64,000 nt of DNA from CAYYWP01 sp050176585 (GCA_050176585.1 JBFXHX010000013.1:41088-105087); one strand, 5' to 3'; positions 52,548-61,427 are shown, numbered from the stretch's first letter. Numbers and translations: made by a program. The notes: generated by a model not told the origin, from the sequence alone.

Positions 52548-53162
52548 CTAGATGCTGAGGTCGAGCTTCCGGGCCGTCGCCAACCGCTGCGCCACATCTT
52601 GCCAGTTCACGATGCGCCAGAACGCTTTCACCCAATCTGCTTTTACGTTCTGGTACTGCAGGTAGTAGGCGTGCTCCCACATATCCATGGCGAGCAGCGG
52701 CACGGTGCCGTTGCCGATGTTCCCCTGGTGGTCGTACACCTGCTCGCTGACGAGCTGCTTGCCGACGGGCTCCCAGGCGAGCGTGCTCCAGCCGGAGCCC
52801 TGCACGTTCACCGCGGCCTCGGTCAGCTGCGTCTTCATGCCGTCGAAGGTGCCGAACGACTCCACGATCGCGGCTTTGAGCTCCCCCTCCGGTTCGCCGC
52901 CGCCTTTCGGCGATAGGTTCTTCCACATCATCGAATGCAGAATATGACCCGAGAGGTGAAAGGCCAGGTTCTTCTGCAGCAGGTTGATCGCCGCGAAGTC
53001 CTTCTTCTCCCGGGCGGCCGCCATCTTCTCCAGGGTCTTGTTGGCGCCGTCCACGTATGCGGCATGGTGCTTGTCGTGGTGCAGCTCGAGCTGTTTCGCG
53101 GAGTAATGCGGCTCGAGCGCGGAGTAGTCGTACGGCAGTTCGGGCAAGGTGTACTTCTTCAT
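52548..53162 (-). CDS. Superoxide dismutase, Fe/Mn family
   Basis: This 204-residue protein matches the Fe/Mn superoxide dismutase family. Metal ligands are H28 (LELHHDKHH), H76 (GHILHSMMW), D160 and H164 ([13 protein letters not shown]). The N-terminal [34 protein letters not shown] and [11 protein letters not shown] resemble the Fe-containing SodF of Streptomyces more than E. coli SodA or SodB. The metal preference cannot be fixed from these residues. No signal peptide; it is cytoplasmic. Start ATG 53162 has CAGGAGGTCACC upstream. Confidence 0.95.
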   Translation of the reverse strand: MKKYTLPELPYDYSALEPHYSAKQLELHHDKHHAAYVDGANKTLEKMAAAREKKDFAAINLLQKNLAFHLSGHILHSMMWKNLSPKGGGEPEGELKAAIVESFGTFDGMKTQLTEAAVNVQGSGWSTLAWEPVGKQLVSEQVYDHQGNIGNGTVPLLAMDMWEHAYYLQYQNVKADWVKAFWRIVNWQDVAQRLATARKLDLSI

Positions 53163-53275
53163 CGGTGACCTCCTGTTGTCCCAGTGAAGCTAGCAGCCGC
53201 ATCGGAACGCGATAGATAGGCGGCCGTGCCGCCGCGGGTGGATTCGCCCGGCGCCAGGTGCAAAACGGAGCTGCC

Positions 53276-54265
53276 ATGCCGCCGAAGGTCCGACGCCGCG
53301 GGGGAATGCGACGTGTCGCGCGCTTGTTCTTGCGCCTGGTGATCGCGCTAGTGATCTTCGCCGTCGGCAGCCTGCTCTGGGCGCACTACGACATCGCCCG
53401 CGAAGGCGGCCCGTTGCCGCGTATCGAGGCATGGGTCGGGCGGCCGCCGGACACCGATCGCCCGGTGCGGTTGGCGGTCATCAACACGGCCAGTCAGCCC
53501 GTGCCGCGCAGGGCCGTGCTCGACCGGGGTCGGGATCCCCACCCCGATCGGCCGTACGTGATGAGCCATCCGGCGTTCGTGCTCGAGTGGGCGGATGGCC
53601 GGTTGTTGTTGATCGACGTCGGGATGACGCCGGACCAAGCGCGGACCTTCGGCCGCATACTCGCATGGGCCGCCGGCGCCGGCCCGCTCGCGGCGCACCG
53701 ATCGGTGGCCGAGGCGCTCGGCGGCGCGGCCAAACGCGTGCGCGGCGTGCTGTTCACACATCTGCACACGGATCACGTCGGCGGGATCGCGGCGCTCTGC
53801 GCCGCCGCTGCGCACGAGCTGCCGGTCTTCATGACCGTGGCGCAGGCCCAGCGCACCAACTACACGACCCGTCCCGGCCTGGTGGAGCTGCGCGACGCCG
53901 TCTGCGTGCAGCCGTTCGCGGTCGAGGGCGGGACGCCGATGGCGGTGGCGGGCTTCCCCGGCGTGTTCGTGATCGACGCGGGCGGCCATACGCCGGGCAG
54001 TGAGATCATCCTCGCCACCGTCGGCACCGGCGCCGCGCGCTGCTACGCGTTCACCGGCGATATCGTGAACAACCTCGACGGCATCACCTACGACGTCGCG
54101 AAGCCGTGGTGGTACCGCACCCTGATCGTGCCCGAGTCCGCAGCTCGTCAGACCGAGCTGCGCCAGTGGCTCAAGCGCCTGCAAGACGAAGCCGGCTGCA
54201 CGTTGCTGGTGTCGCACGACCAGCTGGCCCTGGAGCGCGCCGGCATCGCGCCGTGGTCCGAGTGA
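53276..54265 (+). CDS. Membrane-anchored metallo-beta-lactamase-fold hydrolase
   Basis: This 329-residue protein begins at ATG 53276 with a basic stretch and one membrane helix (LFLRLVIALVIFAVGSLLW, about 18-37), placing the catalytic domain in the periplasm. The zinc motif is THLHTDHVGG (HxHxDH), with FVIDAGGHTPGS giving the next His and CYAFTGDIVNN the bridging Asp. A final histidine is in LLVSHDQLA. This is the glyoxalase II/lactonase type of fold; the substrate is unknown. A longer start at 53258 adds only six residues. It stands alone, divergent from sod. Confidence 0.88.
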   Translation: MPPKVRRRGGMRRVARLFLRLVIALVIFAVGSLLWAHYDIAREGGPLPRIEAWVGRPPDTDRPVRLAVINTASQPVPRRAVLDRGRDPHPDRPYVMSHPAFVLEWADGRLLLIDVGMTPDQARTFGRILAWAAGAGPLAAHRSVAEALGGAAKRVRGVLFTHLHTDHVGGIAALCAAAAHELPVFMTVAQAQRTNYTTRPGLVELRDAVCVQPFAVEGGTPMAVAGFPGVFVIDAGGHTPGSEIILATVGTGAARCYAFTGDIVNNLDGITYDVAKPWWYRTLIVPESAARQTELRQWLKRLQDEAGCTLLVSHDQLALERAGIAPWSE

Positions 54266-54402
54266 GCGAGGTTTAGAGGCGCTCGGGGGGGGTACGGGCG
54301 GGCGAGCTGTGGGGCGTCTGAGTGCCACAATCTCGGCACAGCGGCACGTGCGACGAGATCGGGTGCGGCGATCCGCGACAGGCGCCGAGCGCGCGGCGCC
54401 GT

Positions 54403-54440
54403 GCGCCGCATGCACGTGGGTGGATGCGGCGGCGCTTTTT
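54403..54440 (+). terminator. Candidate Rho-independent terminator
   Basis: GCGCCGCAT (54403-54411) and ATGCGGCGGCGC (54424-54435) form an imperfect GC-rich stem with a loop of about 12 bases, followed by TTTTT (54436-54440). It is 138 bases downstream of the metallo-hydrolase stop on the plus strand and next to the end of the channel gene, so it separates two converging transcripts. Confidence 0.5.
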
Positions 54441-54459
54441 CTCGGCCACGGAGCGAACA

Positions 54460-55752
54460 CTAGAAGAACACAAGCGCCACGCCGATCATGAGCAACATCA
54501 ATCCGAAATAGGTGAGGGGAAAGATCCACCGACACAGGCGATCCACGCGATCTCCAATGTGGGCTTTTCCGCGTTTGTCGAGCGCGCCGACCACGAGGTT
54601 GATCACCACGGTCGCGCACATGGTCAAGAAGCTGACGCTCAAGATGCCGTTCATCAACGTGACATACGAGATCCGCGGGAGGAGCTCGCTCATCACGATC
54701 TGGTAAGCGACGCCGGTCAGGATCCCGATGAACGACACGCTGATCCGGTCACCCAGCGACGACCGGTCCATCCAGAACACGGAGAACGAGAGCAACACGA
54801 TCACCACGAGAGGAAAGACGACCAGTCGGATGAAGAACAAGGCGACGCGTTGCGCGTCGACGCTCACGACGAACGCGGACGCCATGTCCCGGCCTCCGGC
54901 ATAGGGCAGGGAGTGAACGCGGCTCGACGTCTCGATGCCGGTGATGGCCCATTGCGGTAGCCGGACCGTTGCGCCCACCGAATCGGCACCGGCCGATTCC
55001 GCCTGCAGCACGACTTCGCTATTGTCGAAACCCGGTACTTCGAACACCGCCTCCAAGCGTTGCCGGTCGAACGGGAACCGCCGCATATTGAGCTCGGTCT
55101 CCGCAATGGCGTTCAGAGTCTGGATCAGCGTCGACGTTCCGTCAGCCTGCACTCGCAGCACCACTCCACGTGCGGCGTACGAGCCGGTCTCATTGACCAA
55201 GACCACCTGAGGGAACCAACCGGTCGAGAGCTCATCGACCTGATAGGCGCCCTGGTAGACCTTCTCGTCCACGCCTGCCGCAGCGGGGCTGAACGCCTGT
55301 CGTGGGTCATGCCACTTCAGCGTGAGCACGCCGGAGAACTCGAAGGTCTGGGACTGCTCGTTGATCTCGTTGATGTCGCGCAACTGGAAGCTCGCTCGGA
55401 CCACCACGGGACCGCCATCCTTCGGGGGACCGAGCAAAAAGGGTTCACTGGTTGCCGGTCGAGGCAGCTGGTTCTCGTGCTCAGCAACGGGCTGGGCGGC
55501 AGCGATGCTGGCCCAGCACGCGCCGGCTACCATCAGGGCCGTTATCGAGATGGTCGTTCGCGGGCCCGCCGGCGAAGGCCGCGGACGCCAGAACGCAAAG
55601 CGTTCTCGATCGACGCCAGACGGCGCGCTGAACGCTCGACCTCGGCGCCGGTCAACCCGTGGTGTCGAGCGGCCTCGGCGTCCGACCTCTAACCGTTCAA
55701 CAGTCTCAGCAACCACGGTGGCGCGTTGCTTCGCACACCTCCCGAACTGCAC
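54460..55752 (-). CDS. Pentameric ligand-gated ion channel homologue (Cys-loop type)
   Basis: This protein has an exported beta-sandwich ligand-binding domain followed by four membrane helices, the architecture of prokaryotic pentameric channels such as GLIC and ELIC. The extracellular part has GWFPQVVLVNE and the diagnostic RRFPFDRQ motif (the Cys-loop region; prokaryotic forms lack the Cys pair). M1 is LFFIRLVVFPLVVIVLL with its FPL bend. M2 is the pore helix, containing DRISVSFIGILTGVAYQ. M3 has SFLTMCATVVINLVV, and M4 is LTYFGLMLLMIGVALVFF. The ligand and ion are unknown. The start is uncertain: only the GTG at 55752 or a non-ATG codon would include the signal peptide (ITALMVAGACWASIAAA); the first ATG (55533) leaves it short. 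It lies after the Dlt-like cassette on the same strand. Confidence 0.86.
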   Translation of the reverse strand: MQFGRCAKQRATVVAETVERLEVGRRGRSTPRVDRRRGRAFSAPSGVDRERFAFWRPRPSPAGPRTTISITALMVAGACWASIAAAQPVAEHENQLPRPATSEPFLLGPPKDGGPVVVRASFQLRDINEINEQSQTFEFSGVLTLKWHDPRQAFSPAAAGVDEKVYQGAYQVDELSTGWFPQVVLVNETGSYAARGVVLRVQADGTSTLIQTLNAIAETELNMRRFPFDRQRLEAVFEVPGFDNSEVVLQAESAGADSVGATVRLPQWAITGIETSSRVHSLPYAGGRDMASAFVVSVDAQRVALFFIRLVVFPLVVIVLLSFSVFWMDRSSLGDRISVSFIGILTGVAYQIVMSELLPRISYVTLMNGILSVSFLTMCATVVINLVVGALDKRGKAHIGDRVDRLCRWIFPLTYFGLMLLMIGVALVFF

Positions 55753-55907
55753 CTGCGATCCCCCGTCGGATCACACCTCATCACGGTCTTACGGTCGGCG
55801 TCTACTGGCGACCTCGGCTGTATAGCGCGCCGAGGTCGGTGCAATCGGCAGGAGCGGTGGCGGATCCGGCTGCCACGCGTAAACGCTTCGTCTGCAGATG
55901 GACGCGC

Positions 55908-56189
55908 TCACCCCGAACCGCCCAAACCCTCTTCTGTTCTCTGCAAGACCTGTCCGGTGATGAGGTCCAAGGTGTCCATGTTCTCCACCGTGAGGTCGAC
56001 GTCGGGAATGTAGACCTGGAACTCCCCCTCGATGAAGACGCTCAGGTAGGCCACGCAGAACGAATCGATGAGGCCGCCGGTCATCAGCGCTTCATGGTCG
56101 CCCAGGGGATACGCGTCCTGTCCCAAGAGCTCACTGCAGATGAAGGCGCGCAGCTTGCGCCGCACCTCGGCCGGGTCGAGCGGCGGCAC
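55908..56189 (-). CDS. Acyl carrier protein, DltC-like
   Basis: This 93-residue protein starts at GTG 56189, only two bases after the fatty acyl-AMP ligase stop. It is a four-helix carrier: the phosphopantetheine attachment is S43 in GGLIDSFCVA, followed by LSVFIEGEFQVYIPD, in which the acidic F-I-EGEF segment resembles the DltC/dedicated carrier group. An isolated fatty-acid-synthesis ACP would have DSLD at this position. The carrier probably takes the acyl group from the ligase and delivers it to the MBOAT protein. Low residual sequence beyond residue 80 is Gly/Ser-rich. Confidence 0.85.
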   Translation of the reverse strand: MPPLDPAEVRRKLRAFICSELLGQDAYPLGDHEALMTGGLIDSFCVAYLSVFIEGEFQVYIPDVDLTVENMDTLDLITGQVLQRTEEGLGGSG

Positions 56190-56191
56190 GC

Positions 56192-57919
56192 TCAGCTCTG
56201 CGGTGGCGTGGGCGCGCGGTTGGCATCGCCCGCGTGTGCTCGTCCGTACTGCTCGAGAAACCTTCGGCGGTTCACCGGCCGCGCCGTCTTTCCGCTGGAT
56301 GTCTTGGAGATCCACCCGCGCGGCACGAAGCGCACCTCGCCGAGGGTCACACCGATCTCGCGCGTGACGTTGCGGCGAAGCTGCCGCTCAATGGCGAGCT
56401 GCTGCTCGGCATCGCAGTCGGCTGCGACCTCGCAGACCACGACGATGCGCTCTGATCCCAGCAGCGCGTCGGGAATGCCAAACGCGACCGAGCGGCCCGG
56501 GCGCAGTCCGGGCGTCTTGTCGGCGATCTGTTCGAGATCTTCCGGGTGGACGTTGCGACCGCCGACGATGATGAGGTCCTTCTTCCGCCCGGTGATGTAC
56601 AGCTGCCCGTCCGCGAGGTACCCGAGATCGCCGCTGCAGAACCAGCCGTCGCGGATGGCCTGTGCCGTGAGCTCCGGCTGTCGATAGTAGCCGCGGAACA
56701 TGTACGCGCTGCGAACCATCACCTCGCCGACTGCGCGCTCCGGCAAGGCGTTGCCGCGTTCATCTGCGATGCGCAGTTCCGTGCCCGGCATGGGCCGGCC
56801 GCAGCTCATGATCGCGACGCCACCCGGCTGGTGTGGCACTGCCGGCTCGGCACGCCGCTCGGCTTGCAGTCGCGTACGGTCGATCCAGTCGGGGCCCGGC
56901 GGATCGCCGATCGCGGAGGTGGTCACCCCCTCGACGAGCTCGGCCATGCCGTACCCGGTGCGCAGCGCGGAGGCGCGGAAGCCATACGGCGCGAAGCGCT
57001 CGGCGAAGCCGCGAAAGCTGTCGAGCCGCACCGGCTCGGAGCCGCTCAGCAGCTTCTCCCAGTGGCTGAGGTCCATGCCCTCGAGGTCGCGGTCGCGAAT
57101 GGTGCGGACGCAGTGGTTGAATGCGAAGTTGGGCATGAAGCACACCGTGCCGCGGTACTGGTGAATGGCCCGGAAGAGCATCTTCGGATCGCGCACCCAA
57201 TGATGCGCCGCCATGAGGACGCCGTGCACGCCGAGCACCAGGGGGCAGAGCAAGCCGCTCACCAGGCCGAAGTCGTGGTACAGCGGCAGCCAGCTGACTA
57301 CGACATCGCGCGGCCCCACCGACGTGCGCCGCTTGGCGTCCAAGTACCGCAATGTGGCGCCGTGGGTGTTCGGCACGCCCTTCGGCCGCCCGGCGCTCCC
57401 GCTGCTGTATTGCAGGAACGCGATGTCCTCCGGCGCGCGCCGTACGGCAGCATCTGACGGCGGCGCACCGGCCAGCGGTAGGTCTTCACAGCCGAGCACC
57501 CGGCAGCCGCTGTCGGCGAGCATATCGCGCAGCACCGCGCCCCGGTCGGCGGTGGTGACCACGGCGCGAGCGCCGCAGCTCTGCGCGAGCGTTGTGACGC
57601 CCTGGCGGTGGACCGCGGCATCCAGGCGGTCGGTGCCCCAGCTCGAGATGCTCGGGATGGCACCGCGCCACATGGCGCCGAGGAAGGTGGCGATGAGCGG
57701 TCGCAACGGGCCGATCGCGAGAATCACGACATCGTCGGGCGCGATCCCGGCCCGCTCGAACCCCGACGCGTACGCCTGCGCCTCGGCGAGCACATCGCCG
57801 GCGGAAACGTGCTCGTCCGTCCCATCCTCGTGCAGCACGGTGAGCACGCGCACGTCCGGCGCGCGGCGCGCGCGCTCGGCGATCGGCTCCAGCAAGTTCT
57901 GGCAATCCGTGAGGGTCAT
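56192..57919 (-). CDS. Fatty acyl-AMP ligase (DltA-position adenylating enzyme)
   Basis: This 575-residue adenylate-forming enzyme activates a carboxylic acid as acyl-AMP and loads it on a carrier protein. The P-loop is LQYSSGSAGRPKGV (residues about 168-181); further motifs are WLPLYHDFGLV, the FAAL hallmark, GYGMAELV, SGDLGYL and GRKKDLIIVGG with a terminal catalytic lysine in ISKTSSGKTA. The HDFGLV motif and lack of CoA-type features favour fatty acyl-AMP ligase over acyl-CoA synthetase. Amino-acid (DltA-like) ligases lack HDFGLV-type sequence. It is the third gene of the minus-strand cassette, starting 30 bases after the MBOAT stop and followed two bases later by its carrier gene. Confidence 0.9.
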   Translation of the reverse strand: MTLTDCQNLLEPIAERARRAPDVRVLTVLHEDGTDEHVSAGDVLAEAQAYASGFERAGIAPDDVVILAIGPLRPLIATFLGAMWRGAIPSISSWGTDRLDAAVHRQGVTTLAQSCGARAVVTTADRGAVLRDMLADSGCRVLGCEDLPLAGAPPSDAAVRRAPEDIAFLQYSSGSAGRPKGVPNTHGATLRYLDAKRRTSVGPRDVVVSWLPLYHDFGLVSGLLCPLVLGVHGVLMAAHHWVRDPKMLFRAIHQYRGTVCFMPNFAFNHCVRTIRDRDLEGMDLSHWEKLLSGSEPVRLDSFRGFAERFAPYGFRASALRTGYGMAELVEGVTTSAIGDPPGPDWIDRTRLQAERRAEPAVPHQPGGVAIMSCGRPMPGTELRIADERGNALPERAVGEVMVRSAYMFRGYYRQPELTAQAIRDGWFCSGDLGYLADGQLYITGRKKDLIIVGGRNVHPEDLEQIADKTPGLRPGRSVAFGIPDALLGSERIVVVCEVAADCDAEQQLAIERQLRRNVTREIGVTLGEVRFVPRGWISKTSSGKTARPVNRRRFLEQYGRAHAGDANRAPTPPQS

Positions 57920-57949
57920 CTCAATGCCGCGACGCTCGCTCCGGCGCGC

Positions 57950-59326
57950 TCAAAATCCCCGGTAGATGAACGGTGTGGTCGGCTCGATGCGCGTCATGAC
58001 AAACCAGAGCAGCATCGCAGCCGCAAGCAGCGCCGCGCGGTCGAAGCGCGGCCAGTGATCGAACATGGTCTCTGCACCGTAGCGGTGCTCGCGCCAATCC
58101 AGCCACAGCGATGCCGCCATGAAAGCCAGGATCTGGGGATCGGGCAGGTCGCCGGCGGCGCCGCGCAGCATGGCGCCCCAATATTCGAGCGCAACCGCGC
58201 CGGTCGTGCGGAAGGCGACCAATGCCCAGCACCCGAGCGCGAACACGGCGAGGGCGCTCAGCACTTGGCGGCTCATCGGCTGCACGCCGGCGCGCGATGC
58301 GCGGGGGCGCAGGGTCAGTATGCGCTCGCAGATGAGATACGCGCCGTGCATGCCGCCCCACAGCAACATGCCCGCGCTGTTTCCATGCCATAATCCGCCG
58401 GCGAGCATGGTGACCATCGGCGGCAACAGCAAGCCGGGCACGTTCGACCGGCGCGGATTCCGGCGCAGCAGCGCACGGCTCAACGGCATGTAGATGTAGT
58501 CTCGCAGCCACCGTGAGAGGGTGATGTGCCAGCGCGTCCAGAACTCGGTGAAGCTGCGGGCGAAGAACGGCTGCGCGAAGTTCGCCGACAGCTCGATCCC
58601 GAACAGGCTGCTGACCCCGCGCGCGATGTTCGTGTAGCCGGCGAAGTCGTTGTAGAGCACGAACGCGTAGCCGGCGATTGCGGCCGCCAGAGCGGCGGCG
58701 CCGAGCTGCGACGGCGCGGAAAATGCCTCCGCCGGCAGCAATGCGGCGAGTGGATCGGCGATCACCAGCTTCCGCGTGACGCCGACCGCGATCAGCGTTC
58801 CGGCGCGCCCCGCGGTGGCGTCATCCACGACGTGCGCGTGCGCCAATTGCGGCAGAAACTCGCGTGCGCGCTCGATGGGACCGGCGACCAGCTTCGGAAA
58901 GTAGGCGAGATACAGTGCCACATCGGCCAGGCGGTGCGGCGTTTTGAGCGTCCCAGCATGGGCGTCGAACAGATAGGACATCCCCTGCAGCGTGTAGAAC
59001 GACAACCCGACGACCAGGAAGGGCTCGGTAAACGGATTCGACGGGTACGCGTACCGGAATGCACCAAGCGCGGCGACATTGGCGCCGAGCCCGATCCACA
59101 GCCACACCGCGCGGTGGTGCGTGCGGCGAAGCAACTGCCCCGCAACCGCGAAGGTCACGCCGGTGAGCAACAGCAGCACCGGCAGGAACCGCCACGACTC
59201 GAGCGCGTAGAAGGTGTAGGACGCCAACAGGAGCCAGTGCTGCCGCGCCCGCTGATGCGGCAGCAGATGGTAGACGGCGAGGGCGAGAACGGCGAAAGCC
59301 GCGAACGGGATGGAGACGATCGGCAT
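57950..59326 (-). CDS. MBOAT-family O-acyltransferase (DltB/AlgI-like)
   Basis: This 458-residue polytopic protein has about ten membrane helices. The MBOAT signature is present: FPKLVAGPIERAREF near residue 143-157, SFTEFWTRWHITLSRWLRDYIYMPL near 263-287 split by loops, and the catalytic H314 in GLWHGNSAG. DltB and AlgI are the closest functional classes. They move acyl groups from a cytoplasmic donor through the membrane to an envelope acceptor. Here the donor would be the carrier protein encoded two genes downstream. It starts six bases after the SGNH gene stop, so the genes are co-transcribed. Confidence 0.93.
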   Translation of the reverse strand: MPIVSIPFAAFAVLALAVYHLLPHQRARQHWLLLASYTFYALESWRFLPVLLLLTGVTFAVAGQLLRRTHHRAVWLWIGLGANVAALGAFRYAYPSNPFTEPFLVVGLSFYTLQGMSYLFDAHAGTLKTPHRLADVALYLAYFPKLVAGPIERAREFLPQLAHAHVVDDATAGRAGTLIAVGVTRKLVIADPLAALLPAEAFSAPSQLGAAALAAAIAGYAFVLYNDFAGYTNIARGVSSLFGIELSANFAQPFFARSFTEFWTRWHITLSRWLRDYIYMPLSRALLRRNPRRSNVPGLLLPPMVTMLAGGLWHGNSAGMLLWGGMHGAYLICERILTLRPRASRAGVQPMSRQVLSALAVFALGCWALVAFRTTGAVALEYWGAMLRGAAGDLPDPQILAFMAASLWLDWREHRYGAETMFDHWPRFDRAALLAAAMLLWFVMTRIEPTTPFIYRGF

Positions 59327-59332
59327 GCCGAG

Positions 59333-60397
59333 TTACGAACGGGGAGGGGCTCGGCGGTCGTGCGGATGCGTCAACTCCCCGGCCTCGGCTGCTGCCGCCA
59401 CGCGCTCCGCGAGCCAACGACTGAAAGCGGCCGCGCCACGCGCGTTCATGTGCCACAGATCGAACCACCCGTCCTCGGGCAGTTGCTGTGGCCCGACCGC
59501 CGCCCAGACCGGCGTGCCGCTCGGCCGGGCGGACTGCCGGACGCGGTCCATGACCTGCTGATAGGTCGTGACCGCGTCGGCGGGCCAGTGCGAGAGATCG
59601 AGGTGCACCGGCATCTCGAGAATGACGAGTTGCGTGCCCGCATCCCGAACCCGAAACAGGGTCGTCAACGCGGCCAGCTGCTGCTCAGCGGCGCCGCTCC
59701 TCAGCTGGTAGGAGACCAGGCCTTGCGCCTGAGCGATCTGGGCTGCATCGAAAATAGTCGCCGGCACCACAGGGTAGAATCCGCGTGCCGTAGCGACATC
59801 GACGGTGCGGTGGTCCGACGCCGACGGGGCATGCCACGCGTAGAGGAGGAAGTAGCGATAGGCGAGCGAGTGCTCGACGAGCCAGCCGTCGACACTCGGC
59901 GCGCCCCGGCGGTAGCGCACCCAGGGCATGGCGTCGATCGCCGGCGCCTCGGCGGCGCGGCTGAAGTCGCGCATGGTCAGCCCATAGATGATCAGCCAGG
60001 GGCGGTAATCTTCCGCCAAAATCCGCGCCAGCGCGGCCACGCCGGAGGCGGTGATACCGTTGACGGCGAAATTGAACGACCGCAAGCGGGTGCCGCTCCG
60101 CGCCTCGTACGCGGCATCAAAGGCATTGGGGTCCAACCCGAGAAGCACCAGCGAGTTGCCGAGGAAGATACAGTCGATGCCGCCGGCGCTGCGCGCGAAC
60201 GCGTCCAGACCGGCGAGCTGCAGCTCGAGGTGGCGCGATGGGCTGCCGACGCTCGGCGGCGGCAGGCGCGCCCGCAACGTCCCCCACCGCGCTGCGATCT
60301 CGCTGGCGGCCAGGACCAGTGCGACCAAGGCCAGAGCGACCAGAGGCGTGGCGAGCGCCGCGGCGCGCACGTGCCACACGCGGCCTGCCGATTCCAC
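59333..60397 (-). CDS. SGNH-like periplasmic acyltransferase (DltD/AlgX-like)
   Basis: This 354-residue protein has one N-terminal membrane anchor (about 12-32, TPLVALALVALVLAA). The SGNH-like domain has GNS in place of GDS (G80-N81-S82, in CIFLGNSLVLLGLDP) and a C-terminal FDLWHMNARG, giving D313 and H316 as the rest of the catalytic triad. This is the pattern of DltD and AlgX/J-type proteins that complete acyl transfer in the periplasm. It is the first gene of the cassette SGNH-MBOAT-ligase-carrier. The divergent spacer of 174 bases to the Cys-rich gene at 60572 should carry the promoters for both. Confidence 0.85.
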   Translation of the reverse strand: MESAGRVWHVRAAALATPLVALALVALVLAASEIAARWGTLRARLPPPSVGSPSRHLELQLAGLDAFARSAGGIDCIFLGNSLVLLGLDPNAFDAAYEARSGTRLRSFNFAVNGITASGVAALARILAEDYRPWLIIYGLTMRDFSRAAEAPAIDAMPWVRYRRGAPSVDGWLVEHSLAYRYFLLYAWHAPSASDHRTVDVATARGFYPVVPATIFDAAQIAQAQGLVSYQLRSGAAEQQLAALTTLFRVRDAGTQLVILEMPVHLDLSHWPADAVTTYQQVMDRVRQSARPSGTPVWAAVGPQQLPEDGWFDLWHMNARGAAAFSRWLAERVAAAAEAGELTHPHDRRAPPRS

Positions 60398-60571
60398 TCG
60401 GGTAGTCCTCCCCCTGCACCCGTGCCCGCCGGGGTCGCTACTACGCTATGCGCACCCTCGCAACCCGAGTGACACACATCCAACGGCGTGCGCCGACGCG
60501 CTGATCAACGTTGTCCCTCGCGGGGTAAAGTGATAAACGCTCACGGCGCTGACGAAGGGGTGGAGGTAAGC

Positions 60572-60931
60572 ATGCGAATTGCGCGCACGGTTCTCCTGGG
60601 ATGCATGATGGCGCTGGTCATAGCGGGACCGCGAGAGCACGCCGCCGCGCAAGGCGACCCGGTGGGTTGCTGCTTGATCACGACGCTCGCCACGACCTGC
60701 GCGGAGATGGTTACGGCGGAGTCGTGCGCCACATCCGGTGGGACCTTCCTCGCCGGTGGTACATGCCGCGGCGGTACACCGATTGGGGAGAACGAATTTC
60801 TCGACGGGGTGTGCGCGCCCGCTCCGACGGCCGCGCCCGCTTTGTCGAAGCACGTCACGCTGTTCGCCGCGGTGATGCTGGCCGGGGTGGGGTTGTTGCG
60901 ACTGATGCGCCGGCGCCGCGCCGACGGCTGA
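60572..60931 (+). CDS. Small Cys-rich secreted protein with C-terminal sorting-type tail (copy 1)
   Basis: This 119-residue protein has a signal peptide (to about residue 28, ending AAAQG) and a mature domain with six cysteines: GCCL, TCAEM, SC, TCRGG and VCAP. The tail is APALSKHVT, a membrane helix LFAAVMLAGVGLLRL, then RRRR near the end. That order, a short Pro-Ala-Leu-Ser motif, a helix and a basic cluster, is that of exosortase signals such as IPTL-CTERM. The RBS GGAGGTAAG precedes ATG 60572. A paralogue of identical length follows at 61068. Function is unknown; small disulfide-rich, membrane- or exosortase-anchored surface protein is the inference. Confidence 0.8.
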   Translation: MRIARTVLLGCMMALVIAGPREHAAAQGDPVGCCLITTLATTCAEMVTAESCATSGGTFLAGGTCRGGTPIGENEFLDGVCAPAPTAAPALSKHVTLFAAVMLAGVGLLRLMRRRRADG

Positions 60932-61067
60932 GCACGCCCTCTCCCGCAAGCGCTGAGGTCCGCGCAAAATGGACTGCCCCGAATATGCGGTGTCAGGGCA
61001 GACTTTGTCCTTGGCGCATGAAAGTGGCAGCACGCGGCGTCGATCGAAGCGGCGGGCGGAGGTGAGC

Positions 61068-61427
61068 ATGCGAATCGCGCGGGTGTTCCTAGCAGGGTGC
61101 ATCATGACGCTCGTCATAGCCGGCCGGGGAGATCAGGCCGGCGCTCAAGGTCCGCTGGGTTGCTGCTTGTACACCCAGGCCAGTACCCAGACGTGTGCGG
61201 ATATGGTCACTGACGTTTTCTGCAGCTCTGGCGTCTCTGGGACCTTCCGCCCAGGCGGTAAATGCCGCGGTGGGGAAGAGGTCGACCCCGGCGTGTTTGT
61301 TGACGGGATATGCGCGCCCGTGACGCCTGCACCCGCAATGTCGAACAATGTCATGCTGATGACTGCGGCCATGCTGGCGCTCGTGGGGGTGCTGAGACTG
61401 GTGCGCGGGCGCCGCGCCCATAGCTGA
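61068..61427 (+). CDS. Small Cys-rich secreted protein with C-terminal sorting-type tail (copy 2)
   Basis: This is a paralogue of the preceding gene, also 119 residues, with the same signal peptide start (MRIAR) and six mature cysteines in the same order: GCCL, TCADM, FC, KCRGG and ICAP. The tail is APAMSNNVM, then LMTAAMLALVGVLRL and RGRR. The pair diverged substantially but kept length, Cys pattern and tail, which argues for selection on all three. The RBS CGGAGGTGAGC precedes the ATG. It is convergent with the lipoprotein gene at 61521. The 136-base spacer between the two copies has no supported gene. Confidence 0.8.
   Translation: MRIARVFLAGCIMTLVIAGRGDQAGAQGPLGCCLYTQASTQTCADMVTDVFCSSGVSGTFRPGGKCRGGEEVDPGVFVDGICAPVTPAPAMSNNVMLMTAAMLALVGVLRLVRGRRAHS

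Noticed and set aside
56192..57919. Calling the cassette a genuine dltABCD D-alanylation operon
   Set aside because: The ligase has fatty acyl-AMP ligase features (HDFGLV-type motif) rather than those of D-alanine ligases, so only the overall organisation is Dlt-like.
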